From: Sipunculus nudus
Lineage: Eukaryota > Annelida > Sipuncula > Golfingiida > Sipunculidae
Assembly (NCBI GenBank): GCA_026874595.1
Contig: CM049312.1
Location: 71,268,929-71,332,928 of the forward strand
Direction: 5' to 3'
Length of the DNA stretch: 64,000 bases
Shown: piece after piece, positions 23,029 to 35,900 of the stretch
Position numbering within the stretch: position 1 is the first letter of the stretch
Layout of the letters: every line of letters begins with the position of its first letter
The notes under the pieces: generated by a model
The model's input: the letters and a program-made list of their open reading frames with translations, nothing else
Told to the model about the DNA's origin: nothing
The model's database searches: none
Position numbers and translations under genes: made by a program

Positions 23029-23640
23029 GAGTAGAGCAGGGCAAGACGCAGCCCCGGGGTAAAATGCCCACCCCCTTTTACTATTTATGTGCCATTAAAC
23101 TGGCGCCACCAAGCGTTCACTTTGTTTCAAGCCACCTGGTAGACGCTTTGAGAACTTGAGGCGAACGACAGGGCGGCTGCTCGGGGTTTGGTGTCATGGA
23201 AAAGTTATATGTTGTATTGCTTACAACATAGGTGGGTTTGTAAATGTGATCTGGGGTATACCTAAAGCATCTACTTACGATAAGACTGAAATAAATGATA
23301 TATAAAACCTTGAAATGATTAAAATGGACTGTTCAGAATGAAGATTTCAGAAGTGGCAGCAAGGCGCCGGTCAAATTAAATCACGTGATTTGTGGCAAAA
23401 ACTCCACGTGGTTGTTGAGGCGAGATGCCCACTGGACGTGTTACCCCCTTTAAAAGCAATAATAAGTGGGGAGTTTGATTTTTTGCCAAAAATAAATTGT
23501 ATTTTAAATTGAAACGAGGATGTACATATATAATGCCAAATCTGGGTTCACTTGATATTCGAATGCAATATAAATTGTGGTGAATATAAGGCCTATTTGT
23601 CAGATATATTGCTGATTTATTATGTTATACTTTGATATGA
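23029..23640. other. unassigned sequence with GGGTAAAATGCCCACCC word
   Basis: Contains GGGTAAAATGCCCACCC at 23057-23073, which recurs at 25155-25171. No coding potential was recognised. Confidence 0.4.
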
Positions 23641-23885
23641 TATACCTGCATATACATATATATATAGATATTAATATATAAATTCATATAAATAAATATA
23701 TATGTATATATATAAATAAAAATATATATAAATATAAATATATATATAAACTAATAAATATACATGTATATATATACCCCAAACATATTATATATATATA
23801 TATTTATATAGTGTAACCTGTGCAATAAGAGCGTCTGTGAATTAAGACCACTTCTGGCCAGACCCGTGGATAGTCTTATAACACA

Positions 23886-23939
<54 letters not shown>
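23640..23939. repeat. TATA-rich low-complexity tract and (TA)n
   Basis: Imperfect TATATAAATA tracts from about 23650 to 23815 are followed by a clean (TA)n run at about 23890-23938. It directly precedes the pogo-like fragment. Confidence 0.9.
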
Positions 23940-23941
<2 letters not shown>

Positions 23942-23981
23942 GTGGTGGGAGAGAGATTTATTAAATGCTCTCTCGCTTTTT

Positions 23982-24215
23982 AGGATGGCTCAGACGTATA
24001 CTTTGAAATCCACGCGAGGTGTCTATGGGCAGGATGCATTACGAATGGCTGTTAAAGCTGTTGCCGAAGGAGTAAGTGAAAAGGTGGCCCCCAGAGACTT
24101 CGGCGTCTCCCGAAACACTAAAAAGTGCTTAGCAGCGTCCAGCTTAGATTCTGAGAAGGAATGTATTTGGATTTGCCAGTCACCTGATGCTCAGCCTTGG
24201 TTTTTATCTAATTAA
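23982..24215 (+). pseudogene. pogo/Tigger-type transposase N-terminal fragment
   Basis: From the Met at 23982 the frame reads MAQTYTLKSTRGVYG, then ALRMAVKAVAEGVSEKVAP and DFGVSRNT. This is the pattern of the Psq-type helix-turn-helix at the N-terminus of pogo/Tigger/Jerky transposases, where it binds transposon ends. The frame is lost soon after the HTH and stops at 24213. The DDE catalytic core is absent, apart from a possible HPAEIN scrap near 24625. An upstream Met at 23940 lies in frame, but the conserved region begins at the second Met. It is a decayed transposase, or a captured HTH exon. Confidence 0.6.
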
Positions 24216-25379
24216 AGGGGGCTATAATCACCTATAAAGCATGTTGAATATGCACGAAAAATAGCGTCTTCTCTTTGAAATCAATTGGTACCTGCCAAAA
24301 TATTGCCCTAAAAGTGTCGGCTTACTAGAGTGGACCTAGCGCGATCACTAGCAGGCGCCAACCTGAACATAGCGAGAGGGACCCCGTGTATCGCCCGGGC
24401 CACAATACCTGTCAATCAGGAGATGCCCTGAGTGACACTGGAAAAAAAATAGTACATGTCCCCGCTGACAGAAACATCGCTTGTTTCAGTGGATCAGGGA
24501 CCCGATACATGGGCACATGGTGCGTGTCATTTCAGCTGAGGCCCGTGGACATATCGTAAAAAACTGTTGCGATAGGTTCTACAATGAATTTACATTCGTA
24601 ATGTCCATCCAGGAGCGTAATGTCCATCCAGCAGAGATAAATCAGAGAACATGACGGTCCACGTATGGACTAGTTTGAACTTGACTTTGTTTGAGTTCGG
24701 ATGCACAAAATGGGAACTCTGGTTACGCGACCTTGTTATGGTAAACAAAATCACGTGGACCATGCTTACTCACACGCAGAACCATAACAAGGTCCTAACA
24801 GGTAGCTGAATGGGAAGTAATGTTTTTTGGGGTGTTTTTGCTGGGAAACTTTTGTATAAAGCAAAACTGGACTGATAGAGTGAAAAAATAGGAAAAATAT
24901 TGCTCCTGATTATATTCCTTGTTCGAAGTGTTACTTTGTGAGTTACCTGTAGTGAATGTGGCTTTGTGAATTTGTATAATTTTCCACGAATTGTTAATCA
25001 AATAAAGTTTAACCATTTTCTAGTATTTAAGCATAAAAAAAAACATTCGATTCGAAGTTGGGCTGTAATCTTCCCTTAAATATAGTACTTTAGGCAAATG
25101 AGTTTGCACTGTGATTATCTATAAATGGAAACTCGAGAATGAATGAAGAGAGCCGGGTAAAATGCCCACCCATGGGCATATCGGCCCAAGTCTGGGGTAA
25201 AACGCCCATGGTCAGAAAATATGTATTTTCCGGATTTCGTCGAAAGTATTCTGAATTGTGCCAAAATTCCCATCAGAATTTATTTTGTCGAATATATCTG
25301 AACGTTTGACCATAAAAAATATGATTAAAAGATGTTTCAGAACCAGCAGGAAACGTTTCCGCTTAAGGTGGGCGTCTTG
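24216..25379. other. unassigned sequence after pogo fragment
   Basis: This may contain decayed remainder of the pogo element up to about 24720 (RNVHPAEINQ-like translation near 24615), but no DDE motif could be placed. The GGGTAAAATGCCCACCC word recurs at 25155, with a related GGGGTAAAACGCCCATGG at 25195. Confidence 0.4.
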
Positions 25380-25609
25380 TCCTGCCATACCCTACTCCAG
25401 TAATCGTTTGTCATTAATAATAGGTGCTATAACCTGGTTTGTCTTTTTTTGTGATACTTGCTAGGAAGAATCGTTCTAATATGCCTTTATATTGCGTGAT
25501 CTCGAGCACGCTTCAAAAGAGCCCCCCCCCCCCCCCCCCCAACGTCGTCCACGAAAGTGAAATCAGGTACTTGCGCTAAATTCCTCAGAAATCGGTATTT
25601 ATAGGCAGT
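25380..25609. repeat. partial module copy with poly-C
   Basis: The segment TTTGTGATACTTGCTAGGAA through CGAGCACGCTTCAAAAGAG and an 18-nt poly-C run at about 25522 duplicates the part of the 2.4-kb module at 25783-25876. The module start is thus present one and a half times here. Confidence 0.85.
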
Positions 25610-28027
25610 CTCGGTGACAGAACAATTGACAAAACTAAGTTAAATTTGTTTACAGATTTAACTTCCGTTATGTAGTGCCTTGATCATATTTTAACCGTTT
25701 TTGTTATTGGCTTAACATTACGCCACTCGTGACCAATGATCACCGTGTAATAAATTGTTCCCCTACTACTGGTTTGTCTTATTTTGTGATACTTGCTAGA
25801 AAGAATCGTTCTAATATGACTTTATATGGCGTGATCTCGAGCACGCTTCAAAAGAGCCCCCCCCCCCCCCCCCCCCAACAACTGAACCGTCAGTCGGCAC
25901 TGCATTTTCACTGTGACCGTATGACTGCAGTTTATCTCATGAGGCCTTCTGAACATAAAACACAAATGACCATACCACGTGCTCGTTGAGAATGTAAAAA
26001 TATATCTGATTGTCTGAGGACCGTAGCAGCGTCACCGCTGCCAGGAAGCAGACGCGGCAGGAGAGACCGTTCCAGAGATGAAAAGCAATAAAACAAACGG
26101 GGAGTCTTACATCCTATTTATGCTAGAAATGTTTTAATTTTGTTTAAACTGGCATTATTTAAACCTGTTTATATAAACTCGCGCTTGAAATTCACATTTT
26201 ATCGCTCAAAGCACGTCGGCCCACGGAGGGGCGGGTAGTTCAAAGGAAATTGCATGGAACTCCTCAATTAGGTAAATTACCAATGTTTTAAAACATTGAT
26301 GACAAATTTGGATTTTTATTTTCATTTCAGTACATCAGTACTGTTTCAAGCTGGAAAATTTTGGATATTCAATGTGTAATTGTGCTAATCAATGGTCATA
26401 CCGAGTGCACACCTGATACATGTCACACCTGGATTTTTTACCTGTGCAGGTGATTGACCAAGCTGAACAGCATTTAATATTTTTTTGTATGAAACGTTCA
26501 CAGCCAGAGTAAAAACTTTTCTAGATTTTCATGAAAACTAATTAGATTTGCCATTTTTTGTCTACCTGCACAGGTGAAAATATATTAATTTAGGATATAA
26601 AGGTAAGCACATAATCAGTGCAGTTTGCAGCGATAATTCATATATTTTGCACAAAAATAAAGATTATTTTGGTGATGTCCCTTATAACATGTATAATTTT
26701 AAAATTTAATTTAAAAAATGAGATGTTACCTTAATTTACCTGAACTCACCTGTGCAGGTGAGCATATGTTACAGGTAGTAGTTGTCAAAATTGAAATACG
26801 CAACTTGCGTGGCTGTGCAATTGATTGAAAGACAGTTTGTGCATATTGTTTTGGCTACTTTTAAAAAATTTCCTTCCCAGTCTTCAACTGAGAAGTAGTC
26901 TTTATTGTCGGTACTGGCAAAAGTAATTAAATCCTTTGAAGATGAAAGGTATTATTACAGGTAACCCAATAAATTGTGCAGTTAGGCCCAGTAATTCATA
27001 TAATGTACACATGCCACACAAAATTAAGATTTATTCTGTCGGTATCCCTTATTACTTGTATAATAATACATGATAATTTACCTGTGTTTACCTGAACCCA
27101 CCTGTACAGGTGAGTATATTTTTATGTGTTACCATAACCAAAATTATCAATTTATATTCTACGTCTCTAAAATCAAAATATAATATGTTTTGACATAGTT
27201 GACACTTGTTCATCCATATCCGTCTTTGGCACTAATCAGCATGATTTTGTCTCTGCCATAGGTAATAAGATCAGGTGAAGAACAAAGGTATTCACATAGG
27301 TAACTTAATTACTGTACTTAATAGCACCTGTTCTTATATCAAAAGTGAATTATACAGTCAATAAATGGAAATGGTATTAATTTATAGTTACTGTAATGAT
27401 GAACAAGATGTTTGCGTACACATTCAGAAAAAAAATAATTTACCTATACTTACCTTTACTTTCCTGTGCAGGTAAACATATGTGTTATATTTTAACAGAG
27501 TCCTGGAATATGCTTCTTGGGTCAGGAAGCTTTTCAGGTGAAAAATATTTGATTTTCACTGTAAAATCCAATTTTATTTGCATATTCTGTTTTTTTTTGG
27601 TGATTCCCTTTCCATAAATAAAACAAATCATTTACAATTTTACTTACCTTTAAATAATAATTACCTTTGAGTAAAAAAAATCCTTATATTTCCCTTTTTT
27701 GATCAAATGGTAAATGGGTTACCTGAACAAGATAAAGGGGTCACTTTGGTGAAATACCAGTGAGCAGAAATGCAGGTATTACAGATTTACCTATTGTTAC
27801 CTGTATTAACCTAACTTACATACATATGAGAAGGTATGCAGAAAAAAAATATAATTGACATAAAGGAAATATACCTTACAGTAAATGCAGAAAATGTCAC
27901 AAAGATACCTAGAAAGGGACTGAGTTAATGTGTCTTATATGGATTCATGTCAAAATGTGGGGAAAAAATGCAAAATTAATCTTAAAACTGTAGGATTGTC
28001 ACAAGCCCCCAGCCTAATCTGAACAGT
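25610..28027. repeat. 2.4-kb module, copy A
   Basis: First of three near-identical copies (others 30571-32980 and 37494-39907). It starts at CGGTGACA-AACAATTGAC, has a poly-C run at about 25857-25876, and continues AT-rich to the satellite boundary. Inside, a degenerate ~340-350-bp repeat is visible: AAAGGTAAGCAC at 26601, AAAGGTATTATT at 26945 and AAAGGTATTCAC at 27284, each followed by a near-palindrome of the type CACCTGTGCAGGTG (26747, 27099, 27461). No open frame has a recognisable domain. Confidence 0.93.
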
Positions 28028-30545
28028 AAAGGGTTAATATATGCTTTATTCAGGATACGGGTGGCCCTACCCTTCGACCATGAAATACTCATGTAAATGT
28101 TTTTCACTATTGATATATGCTATATCCGGGATACGGGTAACCCTAACCCTTCGGGCATGAAATACTCCTGAAAGTGTTTGTCACTATCAATATATGATAT
28201 ATCCGGGATACGGGTTACCCTAACCCGTCAGGCATGAAATACTCCAGTAAGTGTTTGTCACTATTGATATAAGCTATATCCGGGATACGGGTTACCCTAA
28301 CCCTTCGGGCATGAGATAATCAAGTAATTTTTTGTCCCTATTGATATATGCTATATCGGGGATACGGGGTACCCTAACGCTCCGGGCATTAGATACCCCA
28401 GTAGATGTTTGTCATTATTCATATTTGCTATATCCGGGATACGGGTAACCCTAACCCTTCGGGCATGAAGTACCCCAGTAATTGTTTGCCATTATTAATA
28501 TGTGCTATACCCTAACCCTTCGAGCATGAAATACTCCAGTAAGTGTTTGTGACTATTCATATATGCTATATCCGGGATACGGGTTACCCTAACCCTTCGG
28601 GCATGAAATACTCCAGTAAGTGTTTGTGACTATTCATATATGCAATATCCGGGATACGGGTTACCCTAACCCTCGGGCATGAAATAATCCAGTAAATTGT
28701 TGTCCCTATTGATATAAGCTGTATCCGGGATGCGGGTTACCCTAACCCTTCGGGCATAAAAAACTCCTGTGAGTGTGTGTCACTGTTAATATATACTATA
28801 TCCAGGATAGGGGTTAGCCTAACCTTTCGGGCATGAAATACTCCCGTAAGTGTTTGTCACTATCAATATATGCTATATCCGGGAAATGTTTGTCATTATG
28901 AATATATGCTATATCATGGGTACGGGTTACCTGAACCCTTCGGGCATGAAATACTCCTGTAAGTGTTTGTCACTATCAATATATGATATATCCGGGAAAC
29001 GGGTTACCCTAACCCTTCGGGCATGAAATACTCCAGTAAGTGTTTGTCACTATTGATATATGCTATATCCGGGATACGGGTTACCCTAACCCTTCGGGCA
29101 AGAGATAGTCAAATAATTTTTTGTCCCTATTGATATATGCTATATCGGGGATACGGGGTACCCTAACGCTCCGGACATTAGATACCCCAGTAGATGTTTG
29201 TCATTATTAATATGTGCTATATCCGGGATACGGGTAACCCTAACCCTTCGGGTATGAAGTACCCCAGTAATTGTTTGCCATTATTAATATGTGCTATACC
29301 CTAACCCTTCGAGCATGAAATACTCCAGTAAGTGTTTGTGACTATTCATATATGCTATATCCGGGATACGGGTTACCCTAACCCTTCGGGCATGAAATAC
29401 TCCAGTAAGTGTTTGTGACTATTCATATATGCAATATCCGGGATACGGGTTACCCTAACCCTCGGGCATGAAATAATCCAGTAAATTGCTGTCCCTATTG
29501 ATATAAGCTGTATCCGGGATGCGGGTTACCCTAAACCTTCGGGCATAAAAAACTCCTGTAAGTGTGTGTCACTGTTAATATATACTATATCCAGGATAGG
29601 GGTTAGCCTAACCTTTCGGGCATGAAATACTCCCGCAAGTGTTTGTCACTATCAATATATGCTATATCCGGGAAATGTTTGTCATTATGAATATATGCTA
29701 TATCATGGGTACGGGTTACCTGAACCCTTCGGGCATGAAATACTCCTGTAAGTGTTTGTCACTATCAATATATGATATATCCGGGATACGGGTTACCCTA
29801 ACCCTTCTGGCATGAAATACTCCAGTAAGTGTTTGTCACTATTGATATATGCTATATCCGGGATACGGGTTACCCTAACCCTTCGGGCAAGAGATAGTCA
29901 GTAATTTTTTGTCCCTATTGATATATGCTATATCGGGGATACGGGGTACCCTAACGCTCCGGACATTAGATACCCCAGTAGATGTTTGTCATTATTAATA
30001 TGTGCTATATCCGGGATACGGGTAACCCTAACCCTTCGGGCATGAAGTACCCCAGTAATTGTTTGCCATTATTAATATGTGCTATACCCTAACCCTTCGA
30101 GCATGAAATACTACAGTACGTGTTTGTGACTATTCATATATGCTATATCCGGGATACGGGTTACCCTAACCCTTCGGGCATGAAATACTCCAGTAAGTGT
30201 TTGTGACTATCAATATATGCTATATCAAGGAAATGTTAGTCATTATAAATATATGCTATATCATGGGTACGGGTTACCTGAACCCTTCGGGCATGAAATA
30301 CTCCAGTAAGTGTTTGTCACTATTAATATATACTATGTCCAGGAGACGGGTTACCCTAACCCTTCGGGCATGAAGTACTCCAGTAATTGTTTGTCATTAT
30401 TAATATGTGCTATATCCGGGATACGGGTTACCCTAAACCTTCGGGCATGAAATACTCCACTAAGTGTTTGTCACTGTAAATATATGCTGTATCGGGGGTA
30501 CAAGTCCCTAACCCTTCTGGCATGAAACACCCCAGTAAGTCTGTG
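28028..30545. repeat. 77-bp telomere-like satellite array S2
   Basis: About 32 units. The consensus unit is TATTGATATATGCTATATCC, GGGATACGGGTTACCCTAAC, CCTTCGGGCATGAAATACTC, CAGTAAGTGTTTGTCAC (77 bp). Variant units recur in fixed order, giving a higher-order period of about 790 bp: the shortened variant GTGCTATACCCTAACCCTTC is at about 28502, 29293 and 30081. It abuts module A on the left and module B on the right. Confidence 0.96.
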
Positions 30546-30570
30546 TCACGCGATGTGGCAAGCTATGCAA

Positions 30571-32980
30571 CGGTGACAAAACAATTGACAACACCAAGTT
30601 AAATTTGTTTACAGATTTAACTTCCGTTATGTAGTGCCTTGATCATATTTTAACCGTTTTTGTTATTGGCTTAACATTACGCCACTCATGACCAATGATC
30701 ACCGTGTAATAAATTGTTCCCCCACTACTGGTTTGTCTTATTTTGTGATACTTGCTAGAAAGAATCGTTCTAATATGCCTTTATATGGCGTGATCTCGAG
30801 CACGCTTCAAAAGAGCCCCCCCCCCCCCCCCCAACAACTGAACCGTCAGTCGGCACTGCATTTTCACTGTGACCGTATGACTGCAGTTTATCTCATGAGG
30901 CCTTCTGAACATAAAACACAAATGACCATATCACGTGCTCGTTGAGAATGTAAAAATATATCTGATTGTCTGAGGACCGTAGCAGCGTCACCGCTGCCAG
31001 GAAGCAGACGCGGCAGGAGAGACCGTTCCAGAGATGAAAAGCAATAAAACAAACGGGGAGTCTTACATCCTATTTATGCTAGAAATGTTTTAATTTTGTT
31101 TAAACTGGCATTTTTTAAACCTGTTTATATAAACTCGCGCATGAAATTCACATTTTATCGCTCAAAGCACGTCGGCCCACGGAGGGGCGGGTAGTTCAAA
31201 GGAAATTGCATGGAACTCCTCAATTAGGTAAATTACCAATGTTTTAAAACATTGATGACAAATTTGGATTTTTATTTTCATTTCAGTACATCAGTACTGT
31301 TTCAAGCTGGAAAATTTTGGATATTCAATGTGTAATTGTGCTAATCAATGGTCATACCGAGTGCACACCTGATACATGTCACACCTGGATTTTTTACCTG
31401 TGTAGGTGATTGACCAAGCTGAACAGCATTTAATCTTTTTTTGTATGAAACGTTCACAGCCAGAGTAAAAACTTTTCTAGATTTTCATGAAAACTAATTA
31501 GATTTGCCATTTTTTGTCTACCTGCACAGGTGAAAATATATTAATTTAGGATGTAAAGGTAAGCACATAATCAGTGCAGTTTGCAGCGATAATTCATACA
31601 TTTTGCGCAAAAATAAAGATTATTTTGGTGATGTCCCTTATAACATGTATAATTTTAAAATTTAATTTAAAAATGAGATGTTACCTTAATTTACCTGAAC
31701 TCACCTGTGCAGGTGAGCATATGTTACAGGTAGTAGTTGTCAAAATTGAAATACGCAACTTGCGTGGCTGTGCAATTGATTGAAAGATAGTTTGTGCATA
31801 TTGTTTTGGCTACTTTTAAAAAATTTCCTTCCTAGTCTTCAACTGAGAAGTAGTCTTTATTGTCGGTACTGGCAAAAGTAATTTAATCCTTTTAAGATGA
31901 AAGGTATTATTACAGGTAACCCAATAAATTGTGCAGTTAGGCCCAGTAATTCATATAATGTACACATGCCACACAAAATTAAGATTTATTCTGTCGGTAT
32001 CCCTTATTACTTGTATAATAATACATGATAATTTACATGTGTTTACCTGAACCCACCTGTACAAGTGAGTATATTTTTATGTGTTACCATAACCAAAATT
32101 ATCAATTTATATTCTACGTCTCTAAAATCAAAATATAATATGTTTTGACATAGTTGACACTTGTTCATCCATATTCGTCTTTGGCACTAATCAGCATGAT
32201 TTTGTCCCTGCCATAGGTAATTAGATCAGTTGAAGAACCAAGGTATTCACATAGGTAACTTAATTACTGTACTTAATAGCACCTGTTCTTATATCAAAAG
32301 TGAATTATACAGTCAATAAATGGAAATGGTATTAATTTATAGTTACTGTAATGATGAACAAGATGTTTGCGTACACATTCAGAAAAAAAAATAATTTACC
32401 TATACTTACCTTTACTTTCCTGTGCAGGTAAACATATGTGTTATATTTTAACAGAGTCCTAGAATATGCTTCTTGGGTCAGCAAGCTTTTCAGGTGAAAA
32501 TATTTGATTTTCACTGTAAAATCCAATTTTATTTGCATATTCTGTTTTTTTTGGTGATTCCCTTTCCATAAATAAAACAAATCATTTACAATTTTCCTTA
32601 CCTTTAAATAATAATTACCTTTGAGTAAAAAAATCCTAATATTTCCCTTTTTTGATCAAATTGTAAATGGGTTACCTGAACAAGATAAAGGGGTCACTTT
32701 GGTGAAATACCAGTGAGCAGAAATGCAGGTATTACAGATTTACCTATTGTTACCTGTATTAACCTAACTTACATACATATGAGAAGGTATACAGAAAAAA
32801 TATAATTGTCATAAAGGAAATATACCTTACAGTATATGCAGAAAATGTCACAAAGATACCTTGAAAGGGACTGAGTTAATGTTTCTTATATGGATTCATG
32901 TCAAAATGTGGGAAAAAAATACAAAATTAATCTGAACAGTAGGAGAGTCACAAGCCCCCAGCCAAATCTGAACAGTAAAG
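30571..32980. repeat. 2.4-kb module, copy B
   Basis: Nearly identical to copy A with scattered substitutions. Copies B and C share the change CACCTGTACAAGTG (copy A has the perfect palindrome CACCTGTACAGGTG). The poly-C run at about 30816 is shorter than in A. It begins right after a CGCGATGTGGCAAGCTATGCA word that copy A lacks. Confidence 0.93.
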
Positions 32981-35900
32981 GGTTAATATATGCTATATTC
33001 AGGATACGGGTGGCCCTACCCTTCGACCATGAAATACTCATGTAAATGTTTTTCACTATTGATATATGCTATATCCGGGATACGGGTTACCCTAACCCTT
33101 CGGGCATGAAATACTCCTGTAAGTGTTTGTCACTATCAATATATGATATATCCGGGATACGGGTTACCCTAACCCTTCGGGCATGAAATACTCCAGTAAG
33201 TGTTTGTCACTATTGATATATGCTATATCCGGGATACGGGTTACCCTAACCCTTCGGGCATGAAATACTCCTGTAAGTGTTTGTCACTATCAATATATGA
33301 TATATCCGGGATACGGGTTACCCTAACCCTTCGGGCATGAAATACTCCAGTAAGTGTTTGTCACTATTGATATATGCTATATCGGGGATACGGGGTACCC
33401 TAACGTTCCGGGCATTAGATACCCCAGTAGATGTTTGTCATTATTAATATGTGCTATATCCGGGATACGGGTAACCCTAACCCTTCGGGCATGAAGTACC
33501 CCAGTAATTGTTTGCCATTATTAATATGTGCTATACCCTAAACCTTCGAGCATGAAATACTCCAGTAAGTGTTTGTGACTATTCATATATGCTATATCCG
33601 GGATACGGGTTACCCTAACCCTTCGGGCATGAAATACTCCAGTAAGTGTTTGTGACTATTCATATATGCAATATCCGGGATACGGGTTACCCTAACCCTC
33701 GGGCATGAAATAATCCAGTAAATTGTTGTCCATATTGATATAAGCTGTATCCGGGATGCGGGTTACCCTAACCCTTCGGGCATGAAAAACTCCTGTAAGT
33801 GTGTGTCACTGTTAATATATACTATATCCAGGATAGGGGTTAGCCTAACCTTTCGGGTATGAAATACTCCCGTAAGTGTTTGTCACTATCAATATATGCT
33901 ATATCCGGGAAATGTTTGTCATTATTAATATATGCTATATCATGGGTACGGGTTACCTGAACCCTTCGGGCATGAAATACTCCTGTAAGTGTTTGTCACT
34001 ATCAAAATATGATATATACGGGATACGGGTTACCCTAACCCTTCAGGCATGAAATACTCCAGTAAGTGTTTGTCACTATTGATATATGCTATATCCGGGA
34101 TACGGGTTACCCTAACCCTTCGGGCAAGAGATAGTCAAGTAATTTTTTGTCCCTATCGATATATGCTATATCGGGGATACGGGGTACCCTAACGCTCCGG
34201 ACATTAGATACCCCAGTAGATGTTTGTCATTATTAATATGTGCTATATCCGGGATACGGGTAACCCTAACCCTTCGGGCATGAAGTACCCCAGTAATTGT
34301 TTGCCATTATTAATATGTGCTATACCCTAACCCTTCGAGCATGAAATACTCCAGTAAGTGTTTGTGACTATTCATATATGCTATATCCGGGATACGGGTT
34401 ACCCTAACCCTTCGGGCATGAAATACTCCAGTAAGTGTTTGTGACTATTCATATATGCTATATCCGGGATATGGGCTACCCTAACCCTCGGGCATGAAAT
34501 AATCCAGTAAATTGTTGTCCCTATTGATATAAGCTGTATCCGGGATGCGGGTTACCCTAACCCTTCGGGCATGAAAAACTCCTGTAAGTGTGTGTCACTG
34601 TTAATATATACTATATCCAGGATAGGGGTTAGCCTAACCTTTCGGGCATGAAATACTCCCGTAAGTGTTTGTCACTATCGAAATATGCTATATCCGGGAA
34701 ATGTTTGTCATTATTAATATATGCTATATCATGGGTACGGGTTACCTGAACCCTTCGGGCATGAAATACTCCAGTAAGTGTTTGTCACTATTAATATATG
34801 CTATGTCCAGGATACGGGTTACCCTAACCCTTCGGGCATGAAAAACTCCTGTAAGTGTGTGTCACTGTTAATATATACTATATCCAGGATAGGGGTTAGC
34901 CTAACCTTTCGGGCATGAAATACTCCCGTAAGTGTTTGTCACTATCGATATATGCTATATCCGGGAAATGTTTGTCATTATTAATATATGCTATATCATG
35001 GGTACGGGTTACCTGAACCTTTCGGGCATGAAATACTCCAATAAGTGTTTGTCACTATTAATATATGCTATGTCCAGGATACGGGTTACCCTAACCCTTC
35101 GGGCATGAAAAACTCCTGTAAGTGTGTGTCACTGTTAATATATACTATATCCAGGATAGGGGTTAGCCTAACCTTTCGGGCATGAAATACTCCCGTAAGT
35201 GTTTGTCACTATCGATATATGCTATATCCGGGAAATGTTTGTCATTATTAATATATGCTATATCATGGGTACGGGTTACCTGAACCCTTCGGGCATGAAA
35301 TACTCCAGTAAGTGTTTGTCATTATTAATATATGCTATGTCCAGGATACGGGTTACCCTAACCCTTCGGGCATGAAGTACTCCAGTAATTGTTGGTCATT
35401 AGTAAAATGTGCTATATCCGGGAAACGGGTTACCCTAAACCTTCGGGCATGAAATACTCCAGTAAGTGTTAGTGACTATTCATATATGTTATATCCGGGA
35501 TACGGGTTACCCTAAACCTTCGGGCATGAAATACTCCAGTAAGTGTTTGTGACTATTCATATATGCAATATCCGGGATACGGGTTACCCTAACCCTCGGG
35601 CATGAAATAAACCAGTAAATTGTTGTCCCTATTGATATAAGCTGTATCCGGGATGCGGGTTACCCTAACCCTTCGGGCATAAAAAACTCCTGTGAGTGTG
35701 TGTCACTGTTAATATATACTATATCCAGGATAGGGGTTAGCCTAACCTTTCGGGCATGAAATACTCCCGTAAGTGTTTGTCACCATCAATATATGCTATA
35801 TCCGGGAAATGTTTGTCATTATGAATATATGCTATATCATGGGTACGGGTTACCTGAACCCTTCGGGCATGAAATACTCCTGTAAGTGTTTGTCACTATC

